DNA of 64,000 nt from Coenobita brevimanus (taxonomy: Eukaryota; Arthropoda; Malacostraca; Decapoda; Coenobitidae). The position numbers and the translations under genes were made by a program. This document shows positions 45,491 to 56,789 of the stretch, one piece after another (within the stretch, counting starts at the first letter, position 1; each line of letters opens with the position of its first letter). The notes below the pieces were generated by a model. It ran no database searches and was not told the origin of the DNA. It saw only the letters and a program-made list of their open reading frames with translations. The stretch lies in contig CM064667.1 in NCBI GenBank assembly GCA_032717465.1, positions 4,758,860 to 4,822,859 of the forward strand, in the 5' to 3' direction.

Positions 45491-46566
45491 GACTACAGTT
45501 CCTCACTACGCTGTATTTAATCACCAGCGAACTACAAGAATAAAGGAATACCAAGCTGAATTACATGACCAATGGACTACAAGACTAAAGGTATACTTGA
45601 GTGGATTGAAGAGTATACATGACTCACTGTGTAACTAGACACTCTCCTGGTTGGCTGAGAGGAACCAAGAGGTGAAATCTGCTGCTGCCTTATCTGTTTT
45701 AAGTCTCCATTTCCCTCTCCATCCCTCTCTGTATGTGTCTGTACAAACGCCTGATCAAAAACACATAAGCATGCAAAGAGAAATAAGAACAAATGCAGGA
45801 TAAGAGGAAAGTAAAGGGGAAAGGGGATGTTGCAGAGGAGCCAAGGGGAACTGAATCCCTTTTGTAACAGAATTGAATCTCTCTCCAAGTTCTTTCTCGG
45901 GCTGTGACAAAGGGAAAACTCTTGATCAAGTTCTGTTTACCGTATCATTAAAACTGAGTGCGCGAGTGTAACCAGGCTTCTGATTCTTTATGGTCATTTA
46001 TGAATCACCTGTTGATGTGTTTAGCCTGCATCCCACATCACAGGTAACGTTAGCAACATCATCAGGACATGCTCTAGTTTTGCTGAAATCTAGAGGCTTG
46101 GCTATACCTCAGTGCACACAGTTTTAATAATACAGCACAGGTTCCCTCAAGCAGCCTTACATCTCACTAGAAATAAGCTGGTTTGTTGACTCTTGGAGGT
46201 GTAAGACTGTACTCCAGCTGTCTTTATAAATAGTGAGTTAGTGAAATAATACTTGATTAGCCACTTGTCTGTACATGATGTCCCGGCTTATCAACGCTAT
46301 ATGAAAAAACTTAAAAAAAAAAACACTAAGGACGGAACAAGAACACAGGAGGTAGAGCACGAATATTCTGATGCCCTGAACCCGACTGATTTATAGAATT
46401 TTATCCAATCTGATCAGTAGTCAAAAGAATGAGTTCAAATGAGTCCAAATGAGTTCAAATGAGGAGTCCAAAAGAGGCTGGCATATATCAGTTAGATTAA
46501 GGCAAGCAGATCAGCATACCAAAGCAAACATATCTAAAGGGTATATTCCAAATGGCGCTGAGGGCT
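45491..46566. other. Unassigned intergenic DNA
   Basis: No gene recognised. GAGTTCAAATGAGTCCAAAT repeats near 46431-46470. Confidence 0.5.
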
Positions 46567-46685
46567 TCACACCTTTTCCTGAGCGATTTATTACACCTAC
46601 TCTTGATCTTGTACACTGGAAAATATCTAGAGATTTACTATGCTTAGGTGTAATGTGTGTTTTTCATCGCTGAGAAAGAGAGGCG
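46567..46685. mobile_element. MITE-A relative
   Basis: TTCACACCTTTTCCTGAGCG then ATTTATTACACCT; opposite end AGGTGTAATGTGTGTTTTTC then ATCGCTGAGAAAGAG. Confidence 0.6.
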
Positions 46686-46906
46686 GACACCACAAGGCCA
46701 GACAGAATAAGTTCCTGGTTGACACGCACCACTACAAACAAGTTAAGTGTCAAAACCAAACAAACCAAACAAGGAAGACTTCAGAGATGGTCAAACAAAA
46801 CATAGGGACGTTGTGTATGTGCAGACTGGGTAGGTTGACTCAATGCTGCTTTACTCTTCCTAGTGGCTAAAAAGGACAAAGTGCTGATTCGTCTCTGATG
46901 CTGCAG

Positions 46907-47396
46907 ACTCAGTGCTGATTTGCCCCTGTACAAACTCAGTGCTGATTTGCCCCTGTACAAACTCAGTGCTGATTTGCCTGTGTACAAACTCAGTGCTGAT
47001 TTGCGCCTGTACAAACTCAGTGCTGATTTGCGCCTGTACAAACTCAGTGCTGATTTGCGCCTGTACAAATTCAGTGCTGATTTGCGCCTGTACAAACTCA
47101 GTGCTGATTTGCGCCTGTACAAACTCAGTGCTGATTTGCGCCTGTACAAATTCAGTGCTGATTTGCCTGTGTACAAATGCAGTGCTGATTTGCCCCTGTA
47201 CAAATTCAGTGCTGATTTGCGTCTCATGGTACAAACTCAGTGCTGATTTGCCTGTGTACAAACTCAGTGCTGATTTGCCTGTGTACAAACTCAGTGCTGA
47301 TTTGCCTGTGTACAAACTCAGTGCTGATTTGCCTGTGTACAAACTCAGTGCTGATTTGCCTGTGTACAAACTCAGTGCTGATTTGCGTCTAATGCT
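46907..47396. repeat. 27-bp minisatellite, about 18 units
   Basis: ACTCAGTGCTGATTTGC + GCCTGTACAA, with GCGCCTGTA, GCCTGTGTA and GCCCCTGTA subtypes arranged in blocks. 27 is a multiple of three, so 190-codon frames appear on both strands; artefacts. Confidence 0.95.
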
Positions 47397-47454
47397 ACAA
47401 ATTCCTAGTGCTTCCTCGCTTACAGCTCTCCAAATTCCTATCGGCATTTATTTA

Positions 47455-47790
47455 TCGGCCAGAGGAGGCTCCCTTTCACCTCATCCTTAGCATTTATTGA
47501 GTGTTTCCTTAGCATTTATTCCACTTCCTCCTTAGCATTTATTGTGTATTTCCTTAGCATTTATTCCACTTCCTCCTTAGCATTTATTGTGTATTTCCTT
47601 AGCATTTATTCAGTACTTCCTTAGCATTTATTGTGTATTTCCTTACCATTTATTCCACTTCCTCCTTAGCATTTATTGAGTATTTCCTTAGCATTTATTG
47701 TACTTCCTTCTTAGCATTTATTGTGTATTTCCTTAGCATTTATTGTACTTCTTCCTTAGCATTTATTGAGTACTTCCTCAGTACATATAA
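47455..47790. repeat. MITE-A-like end amplified (CCTTAGCATTTATTGTGTAT)
   Basis: Starts with GAGGCTCCCTTTCACCTCAT + CCTTAGCATTTATT, a MITE-A end, followed by about ten CTTCCTTAGCATTTATT units with alternating spacers (20-30 bp). Confidence 0.8.
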
Positions 47791-47794
47791 TGTG

Positions 47795-48165
47795 TCTAGC
47801 ATTCAAATTCCTTCCTCAGCATTTACTCTCTCAGTATTCACAATGCCTTCTTCAGCATTTGTCTTCCTCAGCATTTATTCTCAGTATTCACAATGCCTTC
47901 CTCAGCATTTGTCTGCCTCAGCATTTGTCTCTGCCTCAGCATTTGTCTCTGCCTCAGCATTTGTCTCTGCCTCAGCATTAGTCTCTGCCTCAGCATTTGT
48001 CTCTGCCTCAGCATTTGTCTCTGCCTCAGCATTTGTCTCTGCCTCAGCATTTGTCTCTGCCTCAGCATTTGTCTCTGCCTCAGCATTTGTCTCTGCCTCA
48101 GCATTTGTCTCTGCCTCAGCATTTGTCTCTGCCTCAGCATTTGTCTCTGCCTCAGCATTTACTAG
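47795..48165. repeat. 18-bp minisatellite (CTCTGCCTCAGCATTTGT)
   Basis: About 14 nearly perfect units from 47925, preceded by looser CTTCCTCAGCATTTA units that grade from the previous array. The two arrays share CAGCATTT/TAGCATTT, so one probably arose from the other. Confidence 0.95.
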
Positions 48166-48269
48166 TACGTGTCAGTTCCATATCAATGTCTTCCTAAATT
48201 CTCCATAATATTTTCTTCATCACTCTGGTAAATAATTCTATAATGCATTAATTCCTGTACGCCAGGGAT

Positions 48270-48885
48270 CAGTGGTATTATTTATTTTTATTTATTTTTA
48301 TTTTATTTATTTCTTTTATTTTTTTTTATTTTTTTTTATTTACTTTACTTTTTAATTTATTTTTATTTTTATGTATTTATTTTATTTTTTATTTTTATTT
48401 TTGTCTATTTTTTATTTTTATTTTAGTTTTATTTATTTTTATTTTTATTTATTTATTTTTATTTATTTATTTTTTTTTACTTAATTTTTTATTTATTATT
48501 ATTTTTATATATTTATTTTATTTATTTTATTTTTTATTTATTTTTATTTTATATATTTATTGTTTCTTTATTTATTTTATTTTTTATTTATTTATTTTTT
48601 ATTTTTATTTACTGTTTTTATTTATTTATTTATTTATTTATTTTTATTTATTTATTTTTATTTTTATTTATTAATTTTTATTTACTTTATTTATTTACTT
48701 TATTTTTTATTTATTTTTATTTATTTTATTTTATTCATTTATTCTATTTTATTTTATTTTTTATTTTATTTATTTCTTATTTATATTTATTTTTATTTAT
48801 TTATTTTTTTCATTTAATTATTTATTTTTATTTTCATTTATTTTATTTATTAATTAATTTATTTTTATTTTCATTATTATTTTTT
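48270..48885. repeat. ATTT/ATTTTT-rich low-complexity tract
   Basis: Almost only A and T; units ATTT, ATTTTT and ATTTTATTT without long-range order. Confidence 0.95.
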
Positions 48886-48886
48886 T

Positions 48887-49367
48887 GCCACACAGACGAT
48901 TAAATCAGTTGATCATTTCCACCATTACATTTCCACCATTACATTTCCACCATTACATTTCCACCATTACATTTCCACCATTACATTTCCACCATTACAT
49001 TTCCACCATTACATTTCCACCCATTACATTTCCACCATTACATTTCCACCATTACATTTCCACCATTACATTTCCACCATTACATTTCCACCAATTACAT
49101 TTCCTCCATTACATTTCCACCATTACATTTCCACCCATTACATTTCCACCATTACATTTCCACCCATTACATTTCCACCATTACATTTCCACCCATTACA
49201 TTTCCACCATTACATTTCCACCCATTACATTTCCACCATTACATTTCCACCATTACATTTCCACCCATTTTCCACCATTACATTTCCACCCATTACATTT
49301 CCACCCATTACATTTCCACCCATTACATTTCCACCATTACAATTCCTAAAATCGTCTGTGATGCCAA
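48887..49367. mobile_element. Array-filled MITE: 13-bp units between ~20-bp inverted ends
   Basis: TGCCACACAGACGATTAAAT at the left and, reversed, TGGCATCACAGACGATTTTA at the right enclose about 33 units of TTCCACCATTACA (13 bp), some with an extra C. Confidence 0.75.
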
Positions 49368-49484
49368 AAACTATAGTCTTTTCACTCAAACTTGGCCAAG
49401 GGTATTGTTCCTTTGCAGTATATTCTGACTCAGTAGCCTAAATGACGTTGCTAAGACACTACATCCTATCCTTAGCATATTACA

Positions 49485-49925
49485 TAGTCGCGGCGCACGA
49501 CTCTGAGGTCATTATCGTACCCTGGCAACCTAGCACTCAACAGCGCATCTGATTCTCCATTATACACGAATCACATTGTTATACACGATTATTATACACG
49601 ATCATTATTATACACGAATCACACGCGTATCAAATTATTCACAAATATTATTATACACGAATATAATTATACACGAATATTATTATACACGAATATAATT
49701 ATACACGAATATATTATACACGAATATAATTATACACGAATATATTATACACGAATATATTATACACGAATATTATTATACACGAATATATTATACACGA
49801 ATATTATTATACACGAATATAATTATACACGAATATATTATACACGAATATATTATACACGAATATTATTATACACGAATATTATACACGGATCACACGC
49901 GTATCAAATTATACACGAATTATAT
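49485..49925 (+). mobile_element. MITE-C, left end plus expanded ATTATACACGAAT array
   Basis: CATAGTCGCGGCGCACGACT, CTGAGGTCATTATCGTAC and GCGCATCTGATTC equal the left arm of 11027-11285. Then about 28 units of ATTATACACGA(AT) follow. The right terminal repeat is not found. The partial repeat GATCACACGCGTATCAAATT occurs at both 49615 and 49890. Confidence 0.8.
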
Positions 49926-50474
49926 TATTATTTATTGTTATCTATTTATTATATTTTTGCATTTATCTATGTATTTATTTTTGTATTTATATATGTATTC
50001 ATTTTTGTATTTATGTATTTATTTATTTATTTATTTTTGTATTTTTTTATTTTTTTATTTATGTATGTATTTATTTATTTATTTACTTATTTATTTATCT
50101 TATTTATTTCATTCATTTATTTATTTATTTTTGCATTTATTTTTGTATTCATTTATTATTTATTTTTGTATTTTTGTATTTATTTTTGTATTTATTTTGT
50201 ATTTATTTATTTATGTATTTTTTATTTTTTTATTTATGTATGTATGTATTTATTTATTTATTATTTATTTATTTATCTATTTTTGTATTTATCTATTTAT
50301 TTATTTATTTATTTACCTATTTATTGTTTATGTATTTATTATGTACGCATTTATTTATCTATTTATTTATTTATTATGTATTTATTGATGTATTTATTAA
50401 GTTATTTATCTATTATTTATTTATTTCTCTATTTATTTTTGTATTTATATATTTATGCATTTATTTATTTATGT
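49926..50474. repeat. TTTA/TTTATTTTTGTA low-complexity tract
   Basis: TATTTATTTATTTTTGTATT-like units with GTAT, CTAT and CATT variants. Tyr/Phe/Ile/Leu frames up to 204 codons resemble membrane proteins but are artefacts. Confidence 0.9.
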
Positions 50475-50719
50475 ATTTATTCCCGCAACTCAGCCTTCAT
50501 TACGGAAAGATGGCATTTTTTGGGCCAGGTCGGTGTGAAAGGAGTATAGGGGAATCCAACACTGGCTTCAGGTGTCACTATCCTTGTCTTATTATCATAC
50601 AAGCTTGTTATTGGAATGATATATGGCCCGTATTTTGGGCAAGTATGAAAAATTACTGACCCAATTTTCATGTTTTCATACACCACAGAACCATGAATAA
50701 ATTTAGCACTGGCAGCTTA

Positions 50720-51041
50720 ACCCCTAACCACCGGCTGAAGTGTATAGCAGTCACGATTTTTGGCGCGGAGCAACGCCGGTTGACGTGTATAGCGGCAAGC
50801 GTCTTCCCGCCACCCTTTGAGCTTTAACTGATCCTTACTCATCGACGGGACCAGCTGGAGACGTGGCGATACTTGCATTTGAAAGAGGAAGAGTTGGTGA
50901 TTCTTATGTATCTTTAATTTTTTCTCCAGCTGTTATAGTTTGGCAGATATTAGGGTTTAAAGTAACGGTATTTTTTTCCCGTCACGGATATCCCCTGTAG
51001 GGAGGAGCGTGCAACATCAGAAAACCCACGGCATGTAGGGG
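50720..51041. mobile_element. piggyBac-type MITE, complete
   Basis: Flanked by TTAA on both sides (50716-50719, 51042-51045). Ends CCCCTAACCACCGG and, reversed, CCCCTACATGCCGTGGG. TTAA target duplications with CCC ends are the mark of piggyBac elements. The front holds a partial internal duplication (ACCGGCTGAAGTGTATAGCA / GCCGGTTGACGTGTATAGCG). 322 bp, no transposase. A left-end fragment lies at 28681. Confidence 0.8.
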
Positions 51042-51104
51042 TTAAAAATGATCATACAAGTGAATACTCCTTAGCTTTGGCAATATAAGTTTCGGTAAAA
51101 TTTG

Positions 51105-51710
51105 CAAGTGATTTTATCCAATTATTCTCCGTCTTTCTCTTTCACGTATCATCTTCAAACTTTCTACACACTTAAATTCTCAAGCAATTTTATCCTATTA
51201 TTTTTTTCTCCATCTTTCTCTTTCACGTATCGTCTTCAAACTTTCTACACACCTCAGTGGGAATCTTATCTATGTTGTATTAAACTTTCATGAATATTGG
51301 TCAGTGATTTTTAGACTTATCCATAATATAGCCCACTGCCCAATAATTCTTTCCACGTCTTTCTCTTTCATGTATCAACTTCAAACTTTCTACACATCTC
51401 AGTAGGAATCTTGTGTGTGTTGTATTAAATTTTCACGAAGATTGATTAGTAATTTTTAGACTTATCCAAAATATAGTTCACTGCCCAATAATTCTTTCTG
51501 CGTCTTTCTCTTTCATGTATCAACTTCAGACTTTCTACACACGTAAACTTTCAAGCGATTTTATCCAATTATTCTCCGTCTTTCTCTTTCACGTATCATC
51601 TTCAAACTTTCTACACACCTCGGTAGGAATCTTATCTGTGTTGTATTAAACTTTCATGAATATTGGTCAGTGATTTTTAGACTTATGCAAAATATAGCCC
51701 ACAGCCTCAG
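51105..51710. repeat. Tandem repeat of ~80-160 bp units
   Basis: CGTCTTTCTCTTTCACGTAT, CAAACTTTCTACACACCTCA, TGTTGTATTAAACTTTCATG and GTGATTTTTAGACTTATCCA recur in order, with full units of ~155-160 bp and shorter ones missing the second half. Confidence 0.8.
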
Positions 51711-51724
51711 TTTGCTTCTGGGTA

Positions 51725-52400
51725 TATCTAAGCTAACTCAAATTTCCTGTGTTCACGACAAAGCTAACCTGACGTCTTTAAAGCTAACTTCTTCTTCCTT
51801 TACTACCCTAAGGACAAAGCTAAAGGTGCCAATTAAAGCTAAATTCTTCTACCTTTACTACCCTCAAGACAAAGCTAAAAGTGACAATTTTTAAAAGCTA
51901 ATTCTCTTCCTTTACTACCGTCAGGAAAAAGCTAAAGGTGCCAGTTCTTTAAAACCTAACTTCTTCCTTAACTACCCTCAGGACAAAGCTAATAGTCCCA
52001 GTTTTTTAAAAGCTAGCTTCTCTTTCCTTTACTACCCTCAGGAAAAAGCTAATAGTGCCAGTTCTTTAAAAGCTAACTTCTTCTTCCTTTACTACCCTAA
52101 GGACGAAGCTAAAAGTGCCAATTAAAGCTAAATTCTTCTTCCTTTACTACCCTCAGGACAAAGCTAAAGGTGCCAGTTCTTTAAAAGCTAACCTCTTCTT
52201 CCTTTACTACCCTCAGGACAAAGCTAATAGTGCCAATTAAAGCTAACTTTTTCCTTTACTACCCTCAGGAAAAGGCTAAAGGTGCCAATTTTTAAAGGCT
52301 AAAATCTGATTCCTTTAGTACCCTCAGGACGAAGCTAAAAGTGCCAATTAAAGCTAAATTCATCTTCCTTTACTACCCTCAGGACAAAGCTAAAGGGCCA
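51725..52400. repeat. ~50-62-bp minisatellite, about 11 units
   Basis: TTCCTTTACTACCCTCAGGA + CAAAGCTAAAAGTGCCA + (GTTCTTT)AAAAGCTAACTTCTTC with insertions and deletions between units. Confidence 0.9.
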
Positions 52401-52790
52401 TATTTTCTCCCTTACTGCTCACTTTACTGACAGGTACTCTTGGTTAGCATCAAGCCTTTACACTCTTCAATGATTGACTTAGGCAGACGAGTGAGGAAGT
52501 TTAGAGAGTCTTTTGCCATATCAGGAGAAAGCTAAGGCACTTAAATTCAAGCTAAGGTGATGAGAAAGCTAAGTTCCCAGCTAAATTCAGGCTAAGGTGA
52601 TGGGAAGGCTATAGTGTGAGTTTTATTGAAGATCAGATTGGGTAGCTCCGTAGACGAAAAAAAACAGGGCATCAGAATTCCAAAATGCTCGCGGTGTGAA
52701 AGTCGTGGATTAGTAAGAGAGAATTTTGTGTATATTTCAAATTACACAAAATTTTTATAGGCTTGTGAGGGATGGTCAATTTCTGGTCCA
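52401..52790. other. Unassigned, AAGCTAAG-rich
   Basis: Scattered AAGCTAAG-type words continue from the array to about 52615. Nothing else. Confidence 0.5.
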
Positions 52791-52792
52791 AA

Positions 52793-52839
<47 letters not shown>

Positions 52840-52916
52840 AAAGCATATTTTCATATGGGCAAGGACAGAGAACTAATGTATTGAGTTTGTGAAGGACGAT
52901 CAATATCTAATCCAGA

Positions 52917-52961
<45 letters not shown>

Positions 52962-52965
52962 GTGG
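52791..52965. repeat. Two (ATT)n microsatellites in a ~120-bp duplication
   Basis: (ATT)n at 52795-52838 and 52917-52962, each preceded by a GTGA.GGA.G.TCAAT.TCT block (52765 and 52887), so an ATT-bearing unit was duplicated. Confidence 0.8.
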
Positions 52966-53398
52966 CTACGCATGGAATTAGGTCATCTGGCTATAGATAG
53001 ATGGACAGATAGATAGATTTAATCCCCAGCTCACTCACTGCAGTCAAAGAGTTAAGAGGAAAGATTATACTTGAAAAACAGATACATGATTAGACCTCCT
53101 GTGAGTGTCAATGATGCAAAATGAATCGCTAAAGAGGAAGTGTTAGGTCATCTTAATGCTACTGGCTAAGGAAGAGGTGTGTAGAAGGCCTCCTCTTTGT
53201 GCTCAATGCTAAGGACATGCTTCTGGTGTTTGGGCGAGACAGGTGGTTTGGGTTTGGCATTAAGAAAACAGAAAAACAACAAGAAAAAAAACAAAAGGGC
53301 AGCAGAGAACAGAAGGAACTGAACTTGGAGAGTCACCACTTGTCTTGAAAGAAAATGAGGGTCGAGGGCCGCGTTTTCGTCAGCAGGAGAGACTTGGC
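52966..53398. other. Unassigned; short GATA run and partial MITE-A end
   Basis: GGCTATAGATAGATGGACAG (52989) resembles a worn LINE-4 tail. GAATCGCTAAAGAGGAAGTG (53123) and GCTAAGGAAGAGGTGTGTAG (53166) resemble MITE-A ends. Confidence 0.5.
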
Positions 53399-53548
53399 AA
53401 AACCTTCCTCATAGCGACTTAACCTGTTACACCTTGATATTCTTTATTTACATATACCAACACAGCATCAGTGACCATCAAGAGGATATTAAGGTGCAAT
53501 AGGCAAACTAAATCGCTAAGGAAGAGGTGTTTGGACATCTCTAGAGCC
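53399..53548. mobile_element. MITE-A relative
   Basis: ACCTTCCTCATAGCGACTTA ... CTAAATCGCTAAGGAAGAGG form inverted ends; inside, GTTACACCTTGATATTCTTT and AAGGTGCAAT are a second inverted pair. Confidence 0.65.
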
Positions 53549-53884
53549 AGTGAGAACAAGACCCCGAGTGTCTAGAGAGAAGGTGTGGGGCGGGGAAGGT
53601 CTAGTGACTTTACTATGGAGACTGGGTGGGCTGAGACAGGACCAAGCTCCAAATCCTTGACGGTCACTTATGCAACAGCTGCAATTGCCAGATCCGGTTA
53701 GCCTGCATCCCACATTGCACAGTGAATCCAGGGAGAGGAAAGTTGGACATGATACCCACATGCTTAGAGAATTACCGTCAAACATTGGGAGGCCTTCGTC
53801 ACCCTCTCGCACACGCAGTTTCCATCCTAAAGCCCTAAGAGACACGCGTGGACAAGGGTCGTCTTTTGAGTGGGTTTGGGGAGT
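53549..53884. other. Unassigned intergenic DNA
   Basis: Overlapping frames of ~100 codons without domains. Confidence 0.45.
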
Positions 53885-54012
53885 CCGTAATGCCTGTTCC
53901 CTAGTGATTTATTCCACATGGCACCTCAAGATCCTATATATTACTGATGCAGGGATGCTGAGGTGAGACGCGAAATGGATCGCTAGGGAAGACATGGTTA
54001 CGAGGAATTCCC
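53885..54012. mobile_element. MITE-A relative
   Basis: AATGCCTGTTCCCTAGTGAT + TTATTCC; opposite end GAAATGGATCGCTAGGGAAG + ACATGG. GGCACCTCAAGATCCTATAT and GAGGTGAGACG form the inner pair. Confidence 0.65.
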
Positions 54013-54540
54013 TGCCACCCAGACCTACCCTCTCGCTTCAACAAGTCACTATCACAACTACAACCAACTGCACTACACCAGTCTTTCCATATTCACCTCG
54101 AAATCCTTTTATGGTGAAGACGTCGAGCATGGATACAAAAAAGGAGAACAAAAGATAATGTGAGAAACGACACCATGATAAAGGAACAGCTTTTTTGAGT
54201 TAATATGCAAAGAGACTCACCAGAAGAGTTACACTTTGCTTAATGTAAAGTTAATAGGCACATCATATGGCTAAATGTGTACATGAACTAGTTACAAGGG
54301 CCGGCGATATTGTGTTAACTAGGTACAAGCAAGGCCAGCGTAATTTAACTGACACTACGGCTGCTACTGGCCACTACTTAACAAGGCTTTAGTATCTACA
54401 TCTAAAGGGCTTCTCCATATAATCCATAGACCATCTCCAAAGTTCCCTCTATGACCAGGAATGACAACTAAAGACAAGTAATCCATGGAGAGCTACATAG
54501 TGGTGAAGGGACGAGGGGGGATGGACAGGATATGATGCTG
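54013..54540. other. Unassigned intergenic DNA
   Basis: Nothing recognised. Confidence 0.5.
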
Positions 54541-55425
54541 ATTGTACTGGTGGTGGTGGAAGGATGTGGTGGTGGTGGTGGTGGTGAGGGAGGGAAGGAT
54601 GTGGTGGTGGTGGTGGTGGTGGTGGAAGGAGGGATGTGGTGGTGGTGGTGGTGGTGGAAGGAGGGATGTGGTGGTGGTGGTGGTGGTGGAAGGATGTGGT
54701 GGTGGTGGTGGTGGTGGAAGGAGGGATGTGGTGGTGGTGGTGGAAGGAGAGATGTGGTGGTGGTGGTGGTGGTGGGGAGGAAAGGATGTGGTGGTGGGGG
54801 GGGAGGGACGGATGTGGTGGTGGTGGTGGGGAGGGGAGGATTTGGTGGTGGTGGTGGTGGGGAGGGAAGGATGTGGTGGTGATGGTGGGGAGGGAAGGAT
54901 GTGGTGGTGGTGGTGGGGAGGGAAGGATGTTGTAGTGGTGGGGAGGGAAGGATGTGGTGGTGGTGGTGGGGAGGGAAGGATGTGGTGGTGGTGGTGGTGG
55001 GGAGGGAAGGATGTGATGGTGGTGGTGGGGAGGGACGGATGTGGAGGTGGTGGTGGTGGTGGAAGGTTGTGGTGGTGGTGGTGGTGGGGAGGGAAGGATG
55101 TGGTGGTGGTGGTCGTGGGGAGGGAAGGATGTGGTGGTGGTGGTGGTGGGGAGGGAAGGATGTGGTGGTGGTGGTGGTGGGGAGGGAGGGAAGGATGTGG
55201 TGGTGGTGGTGGTGGGGAGGGAAGGATGTGGTGGTGGTGGTGGTGGGGAGGGATGTGGTGGTGGTGGTGGTGGGGAGGGAAGGATGTGGTGGTGGTGGTG
55301 GTGGGGAGGGAAGGATGTGGTGGTGGTGGTGGGGAGGGAAGGATGTGGTGGTGGTGGTGGGCTGGGTGGATGGGAGGGAAGGATGTGATGCTGACAGTTG
55401 TGGTGGTGGTGGTGGAAGGATGTGG
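54541..55425. repeat. GGT-rich minisatellite (~30-36-bp units)
   Basis: Units are GGGAGGGAAGGATGT followed by (GGT)4-7. Early units carry GGAAGGAGGGATGT, later ones GGGGAGGGAAGGATGT. Strand-asymmetric, G-rich on plus; Trp/Gly/Val and His/Pro frames above 300 codons are artefacts. Confidence 0.95.
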
Positions 55426-55674
55426 TGGCTGTGGCAGTAGTGGGGGAGGGAAGGAGGTACAGGTGGTGGTCCTGGGAGGGAGGCCAGCTGGATAAATCAA
55501 TGCCACCACCTGAAGGCACCGGGGAGAGAGGTCACCCAGTTTTATAAATACACATAACATCACTTAATCTTCTCCCTGTTATGAACTCTAGAATCAGTTG
55601 GACAAAAGGCAATAATAATGGAGAAACAGTGAGGAAATTTTAGCTGTGATTCTGTAAAATTATCTGGACTTCAC

Positions 55675-55712
<38 letters not shown>

Positions 55713-55794
55713 TCTGGAGATCACCATACCATTGATTTATTGAACTCTGAGGCACTGGCAATTCTTGAAGTGAGGTATTTTATTTTGGATGTGG
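55426..55794. other. Unassigned; (AAT)n at 55676-55710 and an SN2-like piece
   Basis: AATGCCACCACCTGAAGGCA (55498) resembles a reversed SN2 front, only ~30 bp long. Confidence 0.5.
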
Positions 55795-56510
55795 GAAGGA
55801 GCGTTGTGGTGTGGATGTGGATGTGATAGGAAGCGTTAGGAGGAACACACTGGGGTGGTTTGGCCATGTGGAGAGGATGCAGGGTGAGAGACTGACGAGG
55901 AGAGTGTATGTGAGTGAGGTGGAGGGGGGAAGAGGGAGGGGGAGGCCAAGGATGAGATGGAGGGATGGGGTGGAGAGGTATTTGAGAGAGGGGGGTGTGA
56001 GCTGGGGGGATGGAGAGTGAGAGACTGACGAGGAGAGTGTATGTGAGTGAGGTGGAGGGGGGAAGAGGGAGGGGGAGGCCAAGGATGAGATGGAGGGATG
56101 GGGTGGAGAGGTATTTGAGAGAGGGGGGTGTGAGCTGGGGGGATGGAGAGTGAGAGACTGACGAGGAGAGTGTATTTGAGTGAGGTGGAGGAGGGGAGAG
56201 GGAGGGGGAGGCCAAGGATGAGATGTAGAGATGGAGTGGAGAGGTATATGAGAGAGGGGGGTGTGAGCTGGGGGGATGGAGAGTGAGAGACTGATGAGGA
56301 GAGTGTATGTGAGTGAGGTGGAGGGGGGGAGAGGGAGGGGGAGGCCGAGGATGAGATGGAGGGATGGGATGCAAAGGTATATGAGGGAGGGGGGTGTGAA
56401 TTGGGAGCAGGGCAGTGATATGGCGGGGGACAGGGCGACGTGGAGGCGATTTGTTTGTGGCCACCCCATACGGGATTGAGGCATCTGGCAATAGATAGAT
56501 AGATGGATAG
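55795..56510 (+). mobile_element. LINE-4 3' part with four 133-bp tandem units
   Basis: Coding order: KERCGVDVDVIGSVRRNTLG, WFGHVERMQGERLTRRVYVS, EVEGGRGRGRPRMRWRDGVE, YLREGGVSWGDGE. The stretch from ACTGACGAGGAGAG starts at 55891, 56024, 56157 and 56290 (133-bp steps), then continues to MAGDRATWRRFVCGHPIRD-stop, GAGGCATCTGGCAATAGATA and the GATA tail. As 133 is one more than a multiple of three, each unit changes frame. Best-preserved LINE-4 C-terminus in the window. Confidence 0.9.
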
Positions 56511-56574
56511 GATGTGGGAAGTCTATAGGTACCAAGTGGAGAGGGATTGTTACACTCTCCCGTGATAGGCATGG

Positions 56575-56765
56575 AGAGAGGGAGGGAGGAATGGAGAGAA
56601 TGGAGAGAGGGAGGGAGGAAAGGAGAGAATGGAGAGAGGGAGGGAGGGTTGGAGAGAATGGGGAGAGGGCGGGAGGGTTGGAGAGAATGGAGAGAGGGAG
56701 GGAGGAATGGACTGAATGGAGAGAGGGAGGGAGGGTTGGAGAGAATGGAGAGAGGGCTGGAAGGA
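56575..56765. repeat. ~35-bp purine-rich minisatellite
   Basis: GGAGAGAATGGAGAGAGGGA + GGGAGGAA/GTT units, nearly pure purine on plus. Confidence 0.9.
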
Positions 56766-56789
56766 TAGTGGAGGAAATTAAAGAGGGAT

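Larger units (their letters stand above)
49375..50547. mobile_element. MITE-B split by MITE-C and AT-rich arrays
   Basis: The left MITE-B part (CTTTTCACTCAAACTTGGCC, GTAAAGTATATTCTGACTCA-like, CTACATCCTATCCTTAGCAT) runs to about 49483. Its right part (AACTCAGCCTTCATTACGGA, TTTTGGGCCAGGTCGGTGTG) resumes at about 50475. MITE-C and a TTTA tract lie in between. Confidence 0.65.

Noticed and set aside
49935..50659. Phe/Tyr/Ile/Leu-rich frame resembling a multi-pass membrane protein
   Set aside because: Produced by TTTA/TTTG low-complexity DNA.
54449..55563. Trp/Gly/Val and His/Pro proteins above 300 residues
   Set aside because: Translated GGT/GGGAGG minisatellite on either strand.
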